From assembly GCF_018006725.1 (NCBI RefSeq), contig NZ_JAGMXV010000014.1, positions 1-43,990 on the forward strand: DNA of 43,990 bases, given 5' to 3'. Under the pieces are notes generated by a model. The model worked only from the letters and a program-made list of their open reading frames with translations, was not told where the DNA came from and searched no databases. This DNA is from Rhizorhabdus sp. (GTDB lineage: Bacteria; Pseudomonadota; Alphaproteobacteria; Sphingomonadales; Sphingomonadaceae). Shown piece by piece: positions 8,556-17,389 of the stretch. Each line of letters begins with the position of its first letter. The stretch's first letter is position 1. Made by a program: the position numbers and the translations under genes.

Positions 8556-9494
8556 GTGACGGCTGGTGATCATTCCCTATGCGGTTGGCGCGTGCGTAGC
8601 GAATGGCCGCTGCCCGAGCTGCCGCGTTGGGACGGCGACGATCGGCCCGTGGATGTGGACATCCGCGTCGGACATGTGCCGGCGGTGCTGCCCGGCACCG
8701 TGGCGGCGAATCCGCTCGTGCAGGTGAACGACCGGGGGTGGCTGCGCTATACGGTGCAGGACGTTGCCGACTATCTCGTCCGCGATGGCCGCGAGGTGAT
8801 CATCGATACCCGGCTTGCGCGCGGCGCGCCCGATGTCGCCCTGTTCCTGCTCGGGTCTGTCCTAGGTTTCCTGTCTCATCAACGAGGGCTGTTCCCGCTG
8901 CATGCGAGCTGTGTCGCCGTGGAGGGGCAGGCCATCGCGCTCGTCGGGCATTCCGGCGCGGGCAAGTCGACGATTGCCGCGCTTCTGCTGGCGGAGGGGG
9001 CTCGTCTGCTGTCGGATGACGTCACGGTGATCGACATCCACGCGCCTGGCGGCCCACTCGTGCTGCCGGGCTTTCCACGCCAGAAGCTGTGGCGCGACAC
9101 GCTCGACATGCTCTGCATGATCCCCGGTCGGCCGCTGCGCAGCACGGTTTCGCTAGAGAAATTCGATCGTTCGGTGGCCGAGCAGTTTCAGCCGGAACAG
9201 ATGCGGTTGGCTGGCATCTGCCAGCTCAACCGTAAGATGCGCGACGGCGACCTGCGCCTCGTGCCGCTGGGCGGCCTGCCAGCGGTCCGGATGCTCTATG
9301 AGAATGTCTACCGTCGCACCGCTGGTGGCCTGCTCGGCCTCTCCGAGCGCATGTTCCAGGACTGTGCCCGCCTTGCCGTGACGCTTTCTCGCTTGTGCCA
9401 AAAGGTGGGGAATGGCTCATCGATGGACGGATCATTTCCAAACCCGACCTATATGCCCGTCTCGACAGCGTGGTCATGGAGGACGATCTCCTGA
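8556..9494 (+). CDS. HprK-like serine kinase domain protein with aberrant C-terminus
   Basis: A 312-residue frame from GTG 8556, 2 bp after the previous stop. Residues 105-275 match the HPr-kinase/phosphorylase C-terminal fold: LHASCVAV, Walker A GHSGAGKST (about 133-141), LLSDDVTVID and PGFPRQKLW. Such stand-alone kinases occur in polysaccharide loci and also as lasso-peptide kinases that phosphorylate a C-terminal Ser. Homology seems to stop near nucleotide 9390 (ERMFQDCARLAVTLSR). The last 35 residues are an out-of-frame reading of the ATP-grasp sequence that follows. Roughly 25-30 native C-terminal residues therefore appear to be missing. Activity is uncertain. Confidence 0.7.
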   Translation: MTAGDHSLCGWRVRSEWPLPELPRWDGDDRPVDVDIRVGHVPAVLPGTVAANPLVQVNDRGWLRYTVQDVADYLVRDGREVIIDTRLARGAPDVALFLLGSVLGFLSHQRGLFPLHASCVAVEGQAIALVGHSGAGKSTIAALLLAEGARLLSDDVTVIDIHAPGGPLVLPGFPRQKLWRDTLDMLCMIPGRPLRSTVSLEKFDRSVAEQFQPEQMRLAGICQLNRKMRDGDLRLVPLGGLPAVRMLYENVYRRTAGGLLGLSERMFQDCARLAVTLSRLCQKVGNGSSMDGSFPNPTYMPVSTAWSWRTIS

Positions 9495-10003
9495 TCCAGG
9501 AGCGCCTGACGGCAGCTTCCGATCTGGCAGATCTCGCAGTAGCCGGCCGGGCGCCCGTCCTGCGGCTTGTCACCGCCCGGATGCCCGGCGCCGAGCCCTT
9601 CCTGCATTCCGCACTGCTGACCGTCGGTGTCCCCGACCGAAATCCAGCCCATTTTCTGGAAGGCGCGGTGCATGTGCCGGTCGACGGCGCGACGGGCCAG
9701 ATGCTGCGCGGGCTATCGCTCTCGCGGCCGGATGAGCGGCTAGAGCGGCTACCCTGGAACGCATCGGTTCTGACTGGGCGGCGGTTAACCGACTTCGACC
9801 GCGCGGTGGACGCTGCGCTGACCGCGATGCATGTGCTTCCACCGCTCCCCCTCGTTCACTGGGACGTGATCCTGACCAGTAGTGGGCCCGTGTTCCTCGA
9901 AGGCAACAGCAGCGGCAACTGGATCATCGCCAGTCTGCCGGGGCTGGAGGGGCAGGGGGCATGCGATCTCGCCGAGTTGCTCGCCCATTGGCGCCCGTGC
10001 TGA
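9395..10003 (+). pseudogene. ATP-grasp (sugar-transfer associated) C-terminal fragment
   Basis: The frame encodes 202 residues resembling the C-terminal half of sugar-transfer-associated ATP-grasp proteins. It shows LIQERL, APVLRLVTARM, a PVDGATGQML segment and a terminal LVHWDVILTSSGPVFLEGNSSGNW, where Asp, Glu and Asn are the expected Mg-ATP ligands. The family's N-terminal lobe, including the first ATP-binding half, is absent. The frame overlaps the HprK-like frame by 100 bp in another register. The first usable start is GTG 9395; ATG 9476 lies further in. It is best read as the 3' remnant of a gene that lost its 5' part, together with the end of the kinase gene, in one deletion. Confidence 0.65.
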
Positions 10004-10051
10004 TCGAGCTTCGCCTGGAGCCGTGCTGCCGGGTGCGAGCCGGCCCTTCTC

Positions 10052-11875
10052 CTATCGTCCCGCCAGTTCGCGTCCCACCGGATAGAGCAGGTAGCGTGCG
10101 TCATAATAGCGGGTGCGCGCGTAGAACCAGGCGAGGCGGGCCTGCGGGTCGGCGGCGAAGGCCGGGTCTTCGGCCAGCTTCTTCTCGAATGCGGCCTTCA
10201 GGGCGGGGTCGCGCTCGAGCATCGCGTCGGCCATCGGCGCGATGACATAGCCCTCGATATATTCGGTGCGCTGGAGGAGCGCGGGGAAGAAGCCCCAGGT
10301 GAAGAGCGAATCCTCGCCCTGCGGCTCGAGCAGCATCGTCGCCAGCGCGCCGAGCGGCTGGTCGGTCGGCACGCGCACCGATCCGGCGGGGTAGGTCTCC
10401 TGCCGCCGCTCATGCGCGAAGCCGGCGGCGTGAACCATGACGCGGCCTTCGGTCGGGGTCGCGTCGAGCTTGGGATCTGCCACGCGGATCATGTCGACGT
10501 CGACCGTGCGCGGGGCGTCGATCACCTCCATCTGGACCCCGTGGCGGCGCAGCCGGTCGATCACCTCTCGGTCGACCGCCGACACCCAATAGGCGGCGGG
10601 CGGAGTGACTGTCACGTCGGGCTGCGAGCCGTAGAGTGGCACGACCGCTGCCGGCGCGGGCTTGGCGAGCCATCGCACTTCCTCGGCACCCGAAGCGGGG
10701 GAGGTGTAGTAATCGGCCTGCATCGGCAGGAAATCGATCGAGCGGACCGGATCGGCCTTGCTCTTCCAGGCGACCACCTCGGGGCCGGTCGCCTTGCGGT
10801 CGGCGGCGATCGCCGCCTTGAGCTTGGCGCCGTCGCTGGCGAGCGTCTTCAGCGTCTGTTCGAGCAGCACATAGGTGCCGAGCACGCGGCGGCCGAAGGG
10901 CTTGAGCGAGTGGTTCTCGACCAGCACCGCCGGCATGTGCCGCAGGTCGCCATAACCGTGCGAGAAGCGCGACGGGAAGGCGGGCAGCATCAATCCCTTT
11001 TCGGGATGGCGATCGTCGGCGGCGAGGATCAGCGGGCCGGGGACATGGCCTGCGCCCTTCAGCCCGGCATTGGCCTGGCTGCGATAGACGCCCTCGAACC
11101 AGCGGTTGATCGCGGGCGACTTGGTATATTGCGGCTCCTGCCAGCCGAAGGTGATGTCATATTGGAAGTCGAGCCCGTCCGAGACGTGCAGGTCCATGTA
11201 GAGCGTCGGGTCGAACCGGTTGAACAGCCCCAGCATCGCCTGCATCTCGGGCGCGTCGGCCTTCATGTAGTCGCGGTTGAGGTTGATGTTCTGCGCGGTG
11301 GTTCGCCAGCCCTGTGAAACCGGCCCGCGCTGGTTGGGGCGGTTATAGGCCGAGCTGCGCTCATGCCCGTCGAGGTTGAAGATCGGCACGAACACGAAGT
11401 TGACGCGGTCGAGCAGCCCATCCTTGCCGCGCAGCGCGATGTCGCGGAGCAGCATCATGCCGGCATCCTTGCCGTCGATCTCGCCCGAATGGATGCCAGC
11501 CTGCACCAGCAGCAGCGGCTTGGCCGGATCGAGCGTGGCGCCGTCCTTGCTGGCGACGACCAGCAGCATGTCGCGACCCTGCGGCGTCTTGGCGAAGCGT
11601 TCGACGCGAATCAGCGGCGAGGCGGCGGCGAGGCGGTCGAGATAGGCAGCCGTCTCGGCGTAGGTCGCCGTCGCGGTCAGGCTGCTCTTCTCGGCCGGGG
11701 TAATCCACGGGTCGGACGGCTTGACCGCCAGCTTCTCGCTCTTGCCGTGCCATGCCGGGACCGGAGGCAGGGGCGCCCGATCGGGGTCCGCTACAGGTGC
11801 AACTGCCATGGCGGCGCCCGCCAGGGTCGAGGCGGCGACGAGGAGCGTGAGCAGGAAGCGCTGGTTGGTCTTCAT
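10052..11875 (-). CDS. secreted M14 family zinc carboxypeptidase
   Basis: A 607-residue protein with a Sec signal peptide (MKTNQRFLLTLLVAASTLAGAAMA). Zinc ligands are visible as H129-S-G-E132 and H229 (YMDLHVSD). The substrate-binding Asn-Arg pair appears as NLNRDY (about 197-202), and the general-base Glu lies in VLVENHSLKPF. M14 peptidases remove C-terminal residues or cleave peptide and amino-acyl amides; this one should act in the periplasm or outside. The upstream in-frame ATG at 11941 would spoil the signal peptide, so ATG 11875 is chosen. It lies downstream of the TonB receptor on the same strand, separated by a strong terminator-like hairpin, so it probably has its own promoter. Confidence 0.88.
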   Translation of the reverse strand: MKTNQRFLLTLLVAASTLAGAAMAVAPVADPDRAPLPPVPAWHGKSEKLAVKPSDPWITPAEKSSLTATATYAETAAYLDRLAAASPLIRVERFAKTPQGRDMLLVVASKDGATLDPAKPLLLVQAGIHSGEIDGKDAGMMLLRDIALRGKDGLLDRVNFVFVPIFNLDGHERSSAYNRPNQRGPVSQGWRTTAQNINLNRDYMKADAPEMQAMLGLFNRFDPTLYMDLHVSDGLDFQYDITFGWQEPQYTKSPAINRWFEGVYRSQANAGLKGAGHVPGPLILAADDRHPEKGLMLPAFPSRFSHGYGDLRHMPAVLVENHSLKPFGRRVLGTYVLLEQTLKTLASDGAKLKAAIAADRKATGPEVVAWKSKADPVRSIDFLPMQADYYTSPASGAEEVRWLAKPAPAAVVPLYGSQPDVTVTPPAAYWVSAVDREVIDRLRRHGVQMEVIDAPRTVDVDMIRVADPKLDATPTEGRVMVHAAGFAHERRQETYPAGSVRVPTDQPLGALATMLLEPQGEDSLFTWGFFPALLQRTEYIEGYVIAPMADAMLERDPALKAAFEKKLAEDPAFAADPQARLAWFYARTRYYDARYLLYPVGRELAGR

Positions 11876-11994
11876 CGGCGTCGTGGTCCTTCGGGCAAGC
11901 TGGCGGAGCGGAGCCGCTATCGATGTCTGCACGCATAGCATGACGGGGCTATGCGGGCGGAAGAGGGTAATGGTGGGACGCTATGGTGGGAGCC

Positions 11995-12040
11995 CCAAAC
12001 GAATCCGGCCCGCCGCCGCTCGAAGGCGACGACGGGCCGG
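11995..12040 (-). terminator. strong hairpin after the TonB receptor gene
   Basis: Arms 12005-12019 and 12026-12040 can form a 15-bp stem (two G-U pairs on the minus strand) with a 6-nt loop. The structure starts 19 nt after the receptor stop. The minus-strand sequence after it is ATTCGTTTGG, a weak T-run, so a rho-independent terminator is likely. Confidence 0.65.
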
Positions 12041-12058
12041 CATGGGCATGTCAGTGGA

Positions 12059-14287
12059 TCAGAACTTCCACGTCACGCGGGTGCCGATGTTGCGTACCGA
12101 CGGCTCGACATAGAGGCCGCCAGCGAACGCCTTTTCATAGGCATTGGTGAAGTACTTGTTCTTGAACACATTCTCCACGAAGGCCTGCACCTCGACATTG
12201 CCACGGGTGAAGCCGGCGCGCAGGTTCCACTGGTTGAATGCGGGAACCTTGTACGGCCAGATGTTGTACAGGAGCGCCGCCTTGTCCGAGTAGATCGAGC
12301 TGCGATAGACCCACTCCGCACGGACGAAGCTGTCGAAGCCCTCCGCCGGGGTGAAGTTATATTCGCCGAAGCCGCTCAGCGTCCACTTGGGCGAGTTCGG
12401 CATGCGCCGGCCCGACAGGTCGATGATCTGGCCATCGATGAAGGCGTTCTCATATTTGCGGAACTCGGCGCTGAGATAGCCGACGGTGCCACCGACCTGC
12501 AGGTCGCGGGTCAGCTTGAACGTCGCATCCGCCTCGGCGCCGTAGCTGCGGGCCTTGGCCGCATTCTCGATGCCCGAGATGAAGGTGATGTTGCCGGCTG
12601 CGTCGGCGCGGGCCACTGCGAATTCGGTCTGGAGGTTCTTCCAGTCCATGTAGAAGGCTGCGACGTTGAACAGCAGGCGGCGATCGAAGGCCTGCGTCTT
12701 GAAGCCGACCTCATAGTTCCACAGGCTTTCCGGCGCATAGGAGGTGTCATTGATCAACGGGTTGATCTGGACGCCGCCAGCCTTGAAGCCGCGCGAGACG
12801 GTTGCGTAGAGGTTGGTGCGGTCGGCCAGCTCATAGGCGACGGTCACGCGCGGCGAGAAGTTGTTGAAGCTCGCGCTGTCGTCGACCACGCCGTTGACGC
12901 CGCCAGTCGAGGTGTTGAGCTGGGCGACGGTCACCTTCTCATGGGTGTAGCGGCCGCCGAGCGTCACCGACAAAGCGTCGTTCAGCTTGTACACGCCTTC
13001 GCCGAAGATCGCCCAGCTTTCGGACTTGCCGCGGTTCTGGGTCGAGGTGATCTGCAGATCGGCGGGCAGGCCGAACGGGTTGTCCGCGCCGGTGAAGGTG
13101 AACTGGTTGATGTTGCCCTTGTCGGTCGCATAGAGCGCGCCGATGGTCCAGCTCAGCGGGCTGCCATTGTCGTTCGACTGCAGGCGGACTTCCTGGCTGA
13201 ACGAGGAGCGGCTGATCGGCTTGGTCTCATAATAATAGTCCTTGCTCGACCCGTCGATGTCACCCTGCAGGAACTGCTTGGAGTGGATATAGCCGGTGAT
13301 GCTGGTCAGCGTCGCGAAGTCGAAGTCCCACTTCGCGCGGCCGGTGAAGTAATAGAACTCCGTGCCGATCTTCTGCGGGCGGTTGAAGTTCACCTTGTTG
13401 TCGTTGCGCGGGAAGAAGCCCACGCCGTCCGGATCGGCGACCGGGTTGGTCACGCCCGGATAGACGACCTGCAGCGCGGTATAGCCGAGCACGCCCGAGG
13501 GCACGCCGACGCGCATGCCGACATTTTCCTTGGTGTAGACGCCGGTCAGGTCGACCGTCAGACGGTCGGTCGGCGTCAGGCGCAGCATCGCCTTGCCATA
13601 TTTATAGTCGGAGTCGTTGCCGCCGCCGATCGGGTTGATGTTCTTGATGTTGCCGTCGCTCTTGGACAGGCGGCCGACCACGCGGATCGCGGCCTTGTCG
13701 GTGACGATCGGCACGTTGACCACGCCGTGCACGTCGAGCGTATCGAAGCTCGAATAGCCGATCGAGCCTTCGCCTTCGAACTCCTGGGTGTTCGCCTGCT
13801 TGGTCGTGATGTTGATCGCGCCGCCGACCGAGTTGCGGCCGAAATAGGTGCCCTGCGGACCGCGCAGCACTTCGATCCGGTCGATGTCGACGATCTCGGG
13901 GTTCACCGTGCCGGTCGAGACGTTGAACTCGTCGATGTAGAAGCCGAAGGTGCTCGTCCTCGGGATCGCGTCGGCGCTCAGCTGGTTGGTGATGCCGCGG
14001 ATGCTGATTTCCTTGCGGTCGCGCGCACCGGTCGAGGTGAAGCTGACGTTCGGCGTCTGCGAGAAATAATCGTCGATGCCCTGGACGTTCTGGCGCGTGA
14101 TCGCCTTGTCGTCGAACACGGTCAGGCTGATCGGCACGTCGGTGGCGAGCTGCTGGCGACGCTGGGCGGTGACGACGATGTCGCCATCGGCCGCATTGGC
14201 TGTGGCGTCGGCAGCGGTCTGCGCCATGACGGGCGCGCCAAAGGATATCCCGGCCAGCAGCAGCTGGACGAAGGCAGAGCGTTTCAT
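12059..14287 (-). CDS. TonB-dependent outer-membrane receptor
   Basis: A 742-residue receptor. A signal peptide ends near residue 22 (APVMAQ) and is followed by the TonB-box-like DIVVTAQRR. The plug domain shows DVPISLTVF, ISIRGI and IEVLRGPQGTYFGRNSVGGAINI. The 22-strand barrel ends in the terminal aromatic residue (VTWKF), as outer-membrane insertion requires. Sphingomonads hold many such receptors for siderophores, vitamins and aromatic or plant-derived compounds. The substrate cannot be read from the sequence. The NTF2-like gene upstream and the Rieske/EthD/GST genes nearby suggest an organic substrate. It needs TonB, and a tonB gene lies at 42247-42882. Confidence 0.93.
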   Translation of the reverse strand: MKRSAFVQLLLAGISFGAPVMAQTAADATANAADGDIVVTAQRRQQLATDVPISLTVFDDKAITRQNVQGIDDYFSQTPNVSFTSTGARDRKEISIRGITNQLSADAIPRTSTFGFYIDEFNVSTGTVNPEIVDIDRIEVLRGPQGTYFGRNSVGGAINITTKQANTQEFEGEGSIGYSSFDTLDVHGVVNVPIVTDKAAIRVVGRLSKSDGNIKNINPIGGGNDSDYKYGKAMLRLTPTDRLTVDLTGVYTKENVGMRVGVPSGVLGYTALQVVYPGVTNPVADPDGVGFFPRNDNKVNFNRPQKIGTEFYYFTGRAKWDFDFATLTSITGYIHSKQFLQGDIDGSSKDYYYETKPISRSSFSQEVRLQSNDNGSPLSWTIGALYATDKGNINQFTFTGADNPFGLPADLQITSTQNRGKSESWAIFGEGVYKLNDALSVTLGGRYTHEKVTVAQLNTSTGGVNGVVDDSASFNNFSPRVTVAYELADRTNLYATVSRGFKAGGVQINPLINDTSYAPESLWNYEVGFKTQAFDRRLLFNVAAFYMDWKNLQTEFAVARADAAGNITFISGIENAAKARSYGAEADATFKLTRDLQVGGTVGYLSAEFRKYENAFIDGQIIDLSGRRMPNSPKWTLSGFGEYNFTPAEGFDSFVRAEWVYRSSIYSDKAALLYNIWPYKVPAFNQWNLRAGFTRGNVEVQAFVENVFKNKYFTNAYEKAFAGGLYVEPSVRNIGTRVTWKF

Positions 14288-14365
14288 GTCATTCCCTTTT
14301 GGAGGGGCCGGTCGACCTGCAGCCGCCGGCCTGTGGTGCGGCCCGTATAACGGGCCTTGGTCAGG

Positions 14366-14860
14366 TCACTTGCCGGCGATGGGGCCCGGCTGACCGTCGA
14401 TGCTGATGAAGTTGACGAGGGCGATCTTGCCGTCACGGATTTCGGCATAGCCCATCACCATCGAGTGGCTGGTCTTACCCTTCTCCATGGCTTCCTCGAG
14501 ATGATAGGTGAAAATCTTCGACCCGTCGGGCGAGGAGAAGGCCTCGACGAAGGGCACCTTGATTTCGACCGCCTCGACGCCCTTCTGGATCATGCGAAAG
14601 CGCTCGGTCAGGTTCTGGATACCGGCGGCGCGGTTGGTGCCGTTGATGCGCAGCACCGCGTCGTCGGTGAAGTAGCGGCTGAACGCCTCGACCGTGAAGC
14701 CGTTGGGATCCTTGATCGCCTGATTCCACCAGGTGAACATGCGCGACAGGACATCGTCCTTTACGGGGGCGGAGAAGGTCTGCTCGGCGGCGACCGCGCC
14801 GGCCGGATGGAGGACCGTCGAAAGCGCCAATGCGGCAGCTGCGGTCAGGATCGTCTTCAT
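14366..14860 (-). CDS. exported NTF2-like / SnoaL-like protein
   Basis: A 164-residue protein with an N-terminal signal peptide (MKTILTAAAALALSTVLHPAGAVAA) and an NTF2-like alpha+beta-barrel domain. Recognisable elements are AFSRYFTDDAVLRING, a central acidic and aromatic pocket and the final strand GKIALVNFISIDGQPG. SnoaL-like domains serve as small-molecule isomerases or binding proteins; no catalytic pair is clear here. The ATG at 14860 has GAGAGGG upstream; an earlier in-frame ATG (14890) would break the signal peptide. It is 78 bp upstream of the TonB receptor on the same strand and probably shares its transcript. Confidence 0.8.
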   Translation of the reverse strand: MKTILTAAAALALSTVLHPAGAVAAEQTFSAPVKDDVLSRMFTWWNQAIKDPNGFTVEAFSRYFTDDAVLRINGTNRAAGIQNLTERFRMIQKGVEAVEIKVPFVEAFSSPDGSKIFTYHLEEAMEKGKTSHSMVMGYAEIRDGKIALVNFISIDGQPGPIAGK

Positions 14861-14987
14861 ATCGGCCAACCCTCTCTGATGATGGCGCAAAAGGACGGGG
14901 CGCTAGACACTTACCGTCGTCAGGAAACAGCCTTGTAACATTCCGTTGCGCCGAACAATGCGGGTTCCTGCTCTCGTTCGTTGCGTT

Positions 14988-15002
14988 TGTAACAACATTA
15001 CA
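14988..15002. promoter_or_regulatory. inverted repeat in the NTF2/EthD divergent promoter region
   Basis: TGTAACAACATTACA is a perfect 5-5-5 inverted repeat in the 286-bp gap between two divergent genes. A second TGTAACA half-site lies at 14934-14940. The arrangement suggests an operator for a dimeric repressor controlling one or both genes. The regulator is not in the window. Confidence 0.4.
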
Positions 15003-15146
15003 GAAAGTTAATGTTCAAAAGGCGCAAAATCCGATGCCGCGCGGGAGTTCGCATGGATCGATCCTGTCTTAAGTCAGCGGTGCACGGGCCGCCGCCATCG
15101 GTCAGGCTAGGCCCAAGCCGGGGCGACCGGCCGGAGGAGAGCGAGC

Positions 15147-15791
15147 ATGAGCAACAGCCCAACCGGTGTCGAGACGACCCTGGCCTTCATCGCCAGGGAC
15201 GACGAAGCGCCCGTGGCCGGCTTATTGGGGGCCTGTCGCGACACGCCGGGCTTGCGCGCATGGAAAGCGCTGCCGCGCGATCTGCTCGGTCCCAGCCCGC
15301 AGGGGGCCGCTGGCCCCGGCGCGCATTATGATCTGGTGCTCGAGGCGATTGGCGCGGCCGCTGCGGACCGACTGGCGGTGGCGCTTGCCGCCGCCGAGGG
15401 ACTGGATCGCACAGGGTCGCGGGCCTTCGTCGGCTCCGCTTATGAAATCGTGCCGGGGGGCGGGGACGTCGCGCTGTTCTGCCCGCTCGTGCGCCTAGGC
15501 CATCTGACCCCGGCGGGCTTCCAGCGATACTGGCTCGACGTCCATGCCGATTTCGGCCGGCGCAACCCGGTCAATGGCTATCGCCAGATCCACCCACGCG
15601 AAGCGGTTACGCCAGCCGGCTTGCCGAACGCCCCCTTCGACGGTGTCGCCCAGGCCCTCTTCGCCGACCTCCCGGCGATGCAGGCGCGGCTGGCCTCGCC
15701 CGACATCGCCGGCGATGCCTATGAGGACGAGCGCCGCTTCATCGACCACGGCCGCTCGGCCTTCCTGCCGTTCGAGCGCGTTATAGGCTGA
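15147..15791 (+). CDS. EthD domain protein
   Basis: A 214-residue protein with GGAGGAGAGC about 4 nt before the ATG. The C-terminal half matches the EthD fold (ferredoxin-like dimeric alpha-beta barrel): ALFCPLVRLGHLTPAGFQRYWLDVHADF, then YRQIHPREA and a final FERVIG. The N-terminal half looks like a degenerate second copy of the same fold. EthD proteins accompany oxidative degradation clusters and some act as small lyases or cyclases, with the conserved His pair as candidate catalytic residues. It converges on the Rieske gene with only 4 bp between the stops, which supports membership in the same catabolic neighbourhood. Confidence 0.75.
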   Translation: MSNSPTGVETTLAFIARDDEAPVAGLLGACRDTPGLRAWKALPRDLLGPSPQGAAGPGAHYDLVLEAIGAAAADRLAVALAAAEGLDRTGSRAFVGSAYEIVPGGGDVALFCPLVRLGHLTPAGFQRYWLDVHADFGRRNPVNGYRQIHPREAVTPAGLPNAPFDGVAQALFADLPAMQARLASPDIAGDAYEDERRFIDHGRSAFLPFERVIG

Positions 15792-15795
15792 GGCG

Positions 15796-17166
15796 TCAGC
15801 CTTTGCCCGTCATGTAGCGGTCGAGCTCGGCATGGAAATGGCCGATGCGCTGCTCCTGCTCGGACAGGATGGAGCCACGGAAAAAGCGGCTTTCGATCGC
15901 GCGCTGGACCTCGGCGAAGAGGCTGCTGTCCTGGTCGAACACCTCGCCCAACCCGCCTTCGCGCCAGTCGATATGCTGGATTTCGGCCTTTTCCCGGCCT
16001 GAAATGTCCCAGCCCTCGGGCAGGCCCATATAGGCCGGCGGCAGGATTTCGGGGCTCTCCTGCGGGTGCATCATGACGATGACATCGAAGATGAACTTGC
16101 GCGGGTCGGTCGCGTGCGGGCGAAAATAGAGCATCGACACGCCCTCCGGATGGATGCCCATCTGGATGTTCGGGAAGATCGCATAGTTCCAGTCGTCGGT
16201 CAGCTGGTTGTCGAGGAAGCCCGAATAGTCGAGGCCGAGCGCCTCGGCGCGCTGGCGCTTCGCCGCCTGGATCGCCTTGCGGACATCGCCCTTGCTGCCC
16301 TCGAAAGTGTCGGGGTCGAGCCCGACCTCGATCATCGTCGCCCGCAGCCCGGCGTTCAGCCCCTCCTGGCCCATGCGCGGACTTTCGGTCGCGAACTTGG
16401 TCACCATCCGGCTCATGCCGTTGGGATAGAGGTCGATCTGCGCATTATAGTCGTTGAACACCGGCAGGATCTGCGGGTGGATCGCGTGGACATGATAGGC
16501 CTCGTTGAAGCCGTCGACACCGATCTTCCAGTTCGCTTCCCACACGGCCTGCACCCGGCGCATGATCCGCATGTCCTTCAGGCGATAGGGGCGAGCGTGG
16601 GCGGGCAGCGGGCCGAGCGTCTCGATCAGCGGCGGGGCATTCTCGTCCATGTTGATGAAGACGAAGCCCTCCCAGCTCTCGCAGCGGACCTCGGCCAGGT
16701 CCATCGACCGGCACAGCGCCTCGGGGCGGAATGTCTCGCGGTCGGTAACGCGCGCGACCTTTCCGTCCAGGCCGAAATTCCAGTTGTGGAACGGGCAGGT
16801 GAAGCCGCCGGGCCGAGACCCTTCCTCGTCCGACACCAGCCGGTTGCCGCGATGCGGGCACACATTGGCATAGGCCCGGATCGCGCCGGTTTCGTCGCGC
16901 GTGATGATGAAGCTCTCGCGGCCGATTTCGAAGGTCACATAGTCGCCCGCGTCGGTTATGTCCTCCTCGCGCGCTGCCCAGTTCCAGACGCGCGGCCACA
17001 GCAGCCGACGTTCGGCTTCCATATATTCGGCCGAATAATAGCGCTCGGGCGAGATCGGCGCGGTGCCATTGTCGACATAGGGCGCCTTGGCCTCATAGCT
17101 GTCGGCCGGCGCCTCGGGATTGACCGGCCAGGTCAGGCGATAATCATATTGGCCGTCTTCGGTCAT
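15796..17166 (-). CDS. Rieske ring-hydroxylating oxygenase, alpha subunit
   Basis: A 456-residue oxygenase component. The Rieske [2Fe-2S] ligands are C103-P-H105-R-G and C124-P-F-H127-N-W. The mononuclear iron site is VDGFNEAYHVHAIHP (His225, His230), with a late acidic ligand expected in the C-terminal half. The ATG at 17166 follows GGAG by 8 nt; upstream in-frame ATGs are poorly placed. Members hydroxylate aromatic, carnitine-like or steroid-like substrates using electrons from a separate reductase. No reductase or ferredoxin gene is nearby, so electrons must come from elsewhere. A palindromic operator candidate lies about 125 bp upstream (17290-17307). Confidence 0.9.
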   Translation of the reverse strand: MTEDGQYDYRLTWPVNPEAPADSYEAKAPYVDNGTAPISPERYYSAEYMEAERRLLWPRVWNWAAREEDITDAGDYVTFEIGRESFIITRDETGAIRAYANVCPHRGNRLVSDEEGSRPGGFTCPFHNWNFGLDGKVARVTDRETFRPEALCRSMDLAEVRCESWEGFVFINMDENAPPLIETLGPLPAHARPYRLKDMRIMRRVQAVWEANWKIGVDGFNEAYHVHAIHPQILPVFNDYNAQIDLYPNGMSRMVTKFATESPRMGQEGLNAGLRATMIEVGLDPDTFEGSKGDVRKAIQAAKRQRAEALGLDYSGFLDNQLTDDWNYAIFPNIQMGIHPEGVSMLYFRPHATDPRKFIFDVIVMMHPQESPEILPPAYMGLPEGWDISGREKAEIQHIDWREGGLGEVFDQDSSLFAEVQRAIESRFFRGSILSEQEQRIGHFHAELDRYMTGKG

Positions 17167-17289
17167 GCACCCATCTCCTGATAGCGCCCGGCGGATATTT
17201 TTCCGCTTCGGACGAGGTATGGCGCCGACATCCTGCTCCTGTCTGCGCCGCTGCTCTGCATCGCCCGGTCCGTACAGGACTCGAAAAAT

Positions 17290-17307
17290 ACAAACATGCA
17301 TGTCTGT
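17290..17307. promoter_or_regulatory. TetR-type palindrome upstream of the Rieske oxygenase gene
   Basis: ACAAACATGCATGTCTGT is an 18-bp inverted repeat with one mismatched pair. On the minus strand it is directly preceded by TATAAA, a possible -10 element. This position suits a repressor that blocks transcription of the oxygenase gene until an inducer is present. The TetR-family label is inferred from the operator shape; no regulator gene is adjacent. Confidence 0.5.
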
Positions 17308-17389
17308 TTTATAGGGCGCGGTGAGGCGTGGCTAGTCCTTGCGCGACGGGTGGCGAAGCAGGGGCAGCGCGGGGCCGCCCGATCCGGCC

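Noticed and set aside
8556..9494. HprK-like kinase as the lasso C-terminal Ser kinase of the locus at 20-25 kb
   Set aside because: It is about 11 kb away inside the dprE locus and its C-terminus is scrambled. A sulfotransferase sits in the RiPP operon instead. The link stays possible but unsupported.
11951..14350. 799-codon forward frame opposite the TonB receptor
   Set aside because: It is the reverse strand of a well-defined receptor gene and shows no recognisable motif.
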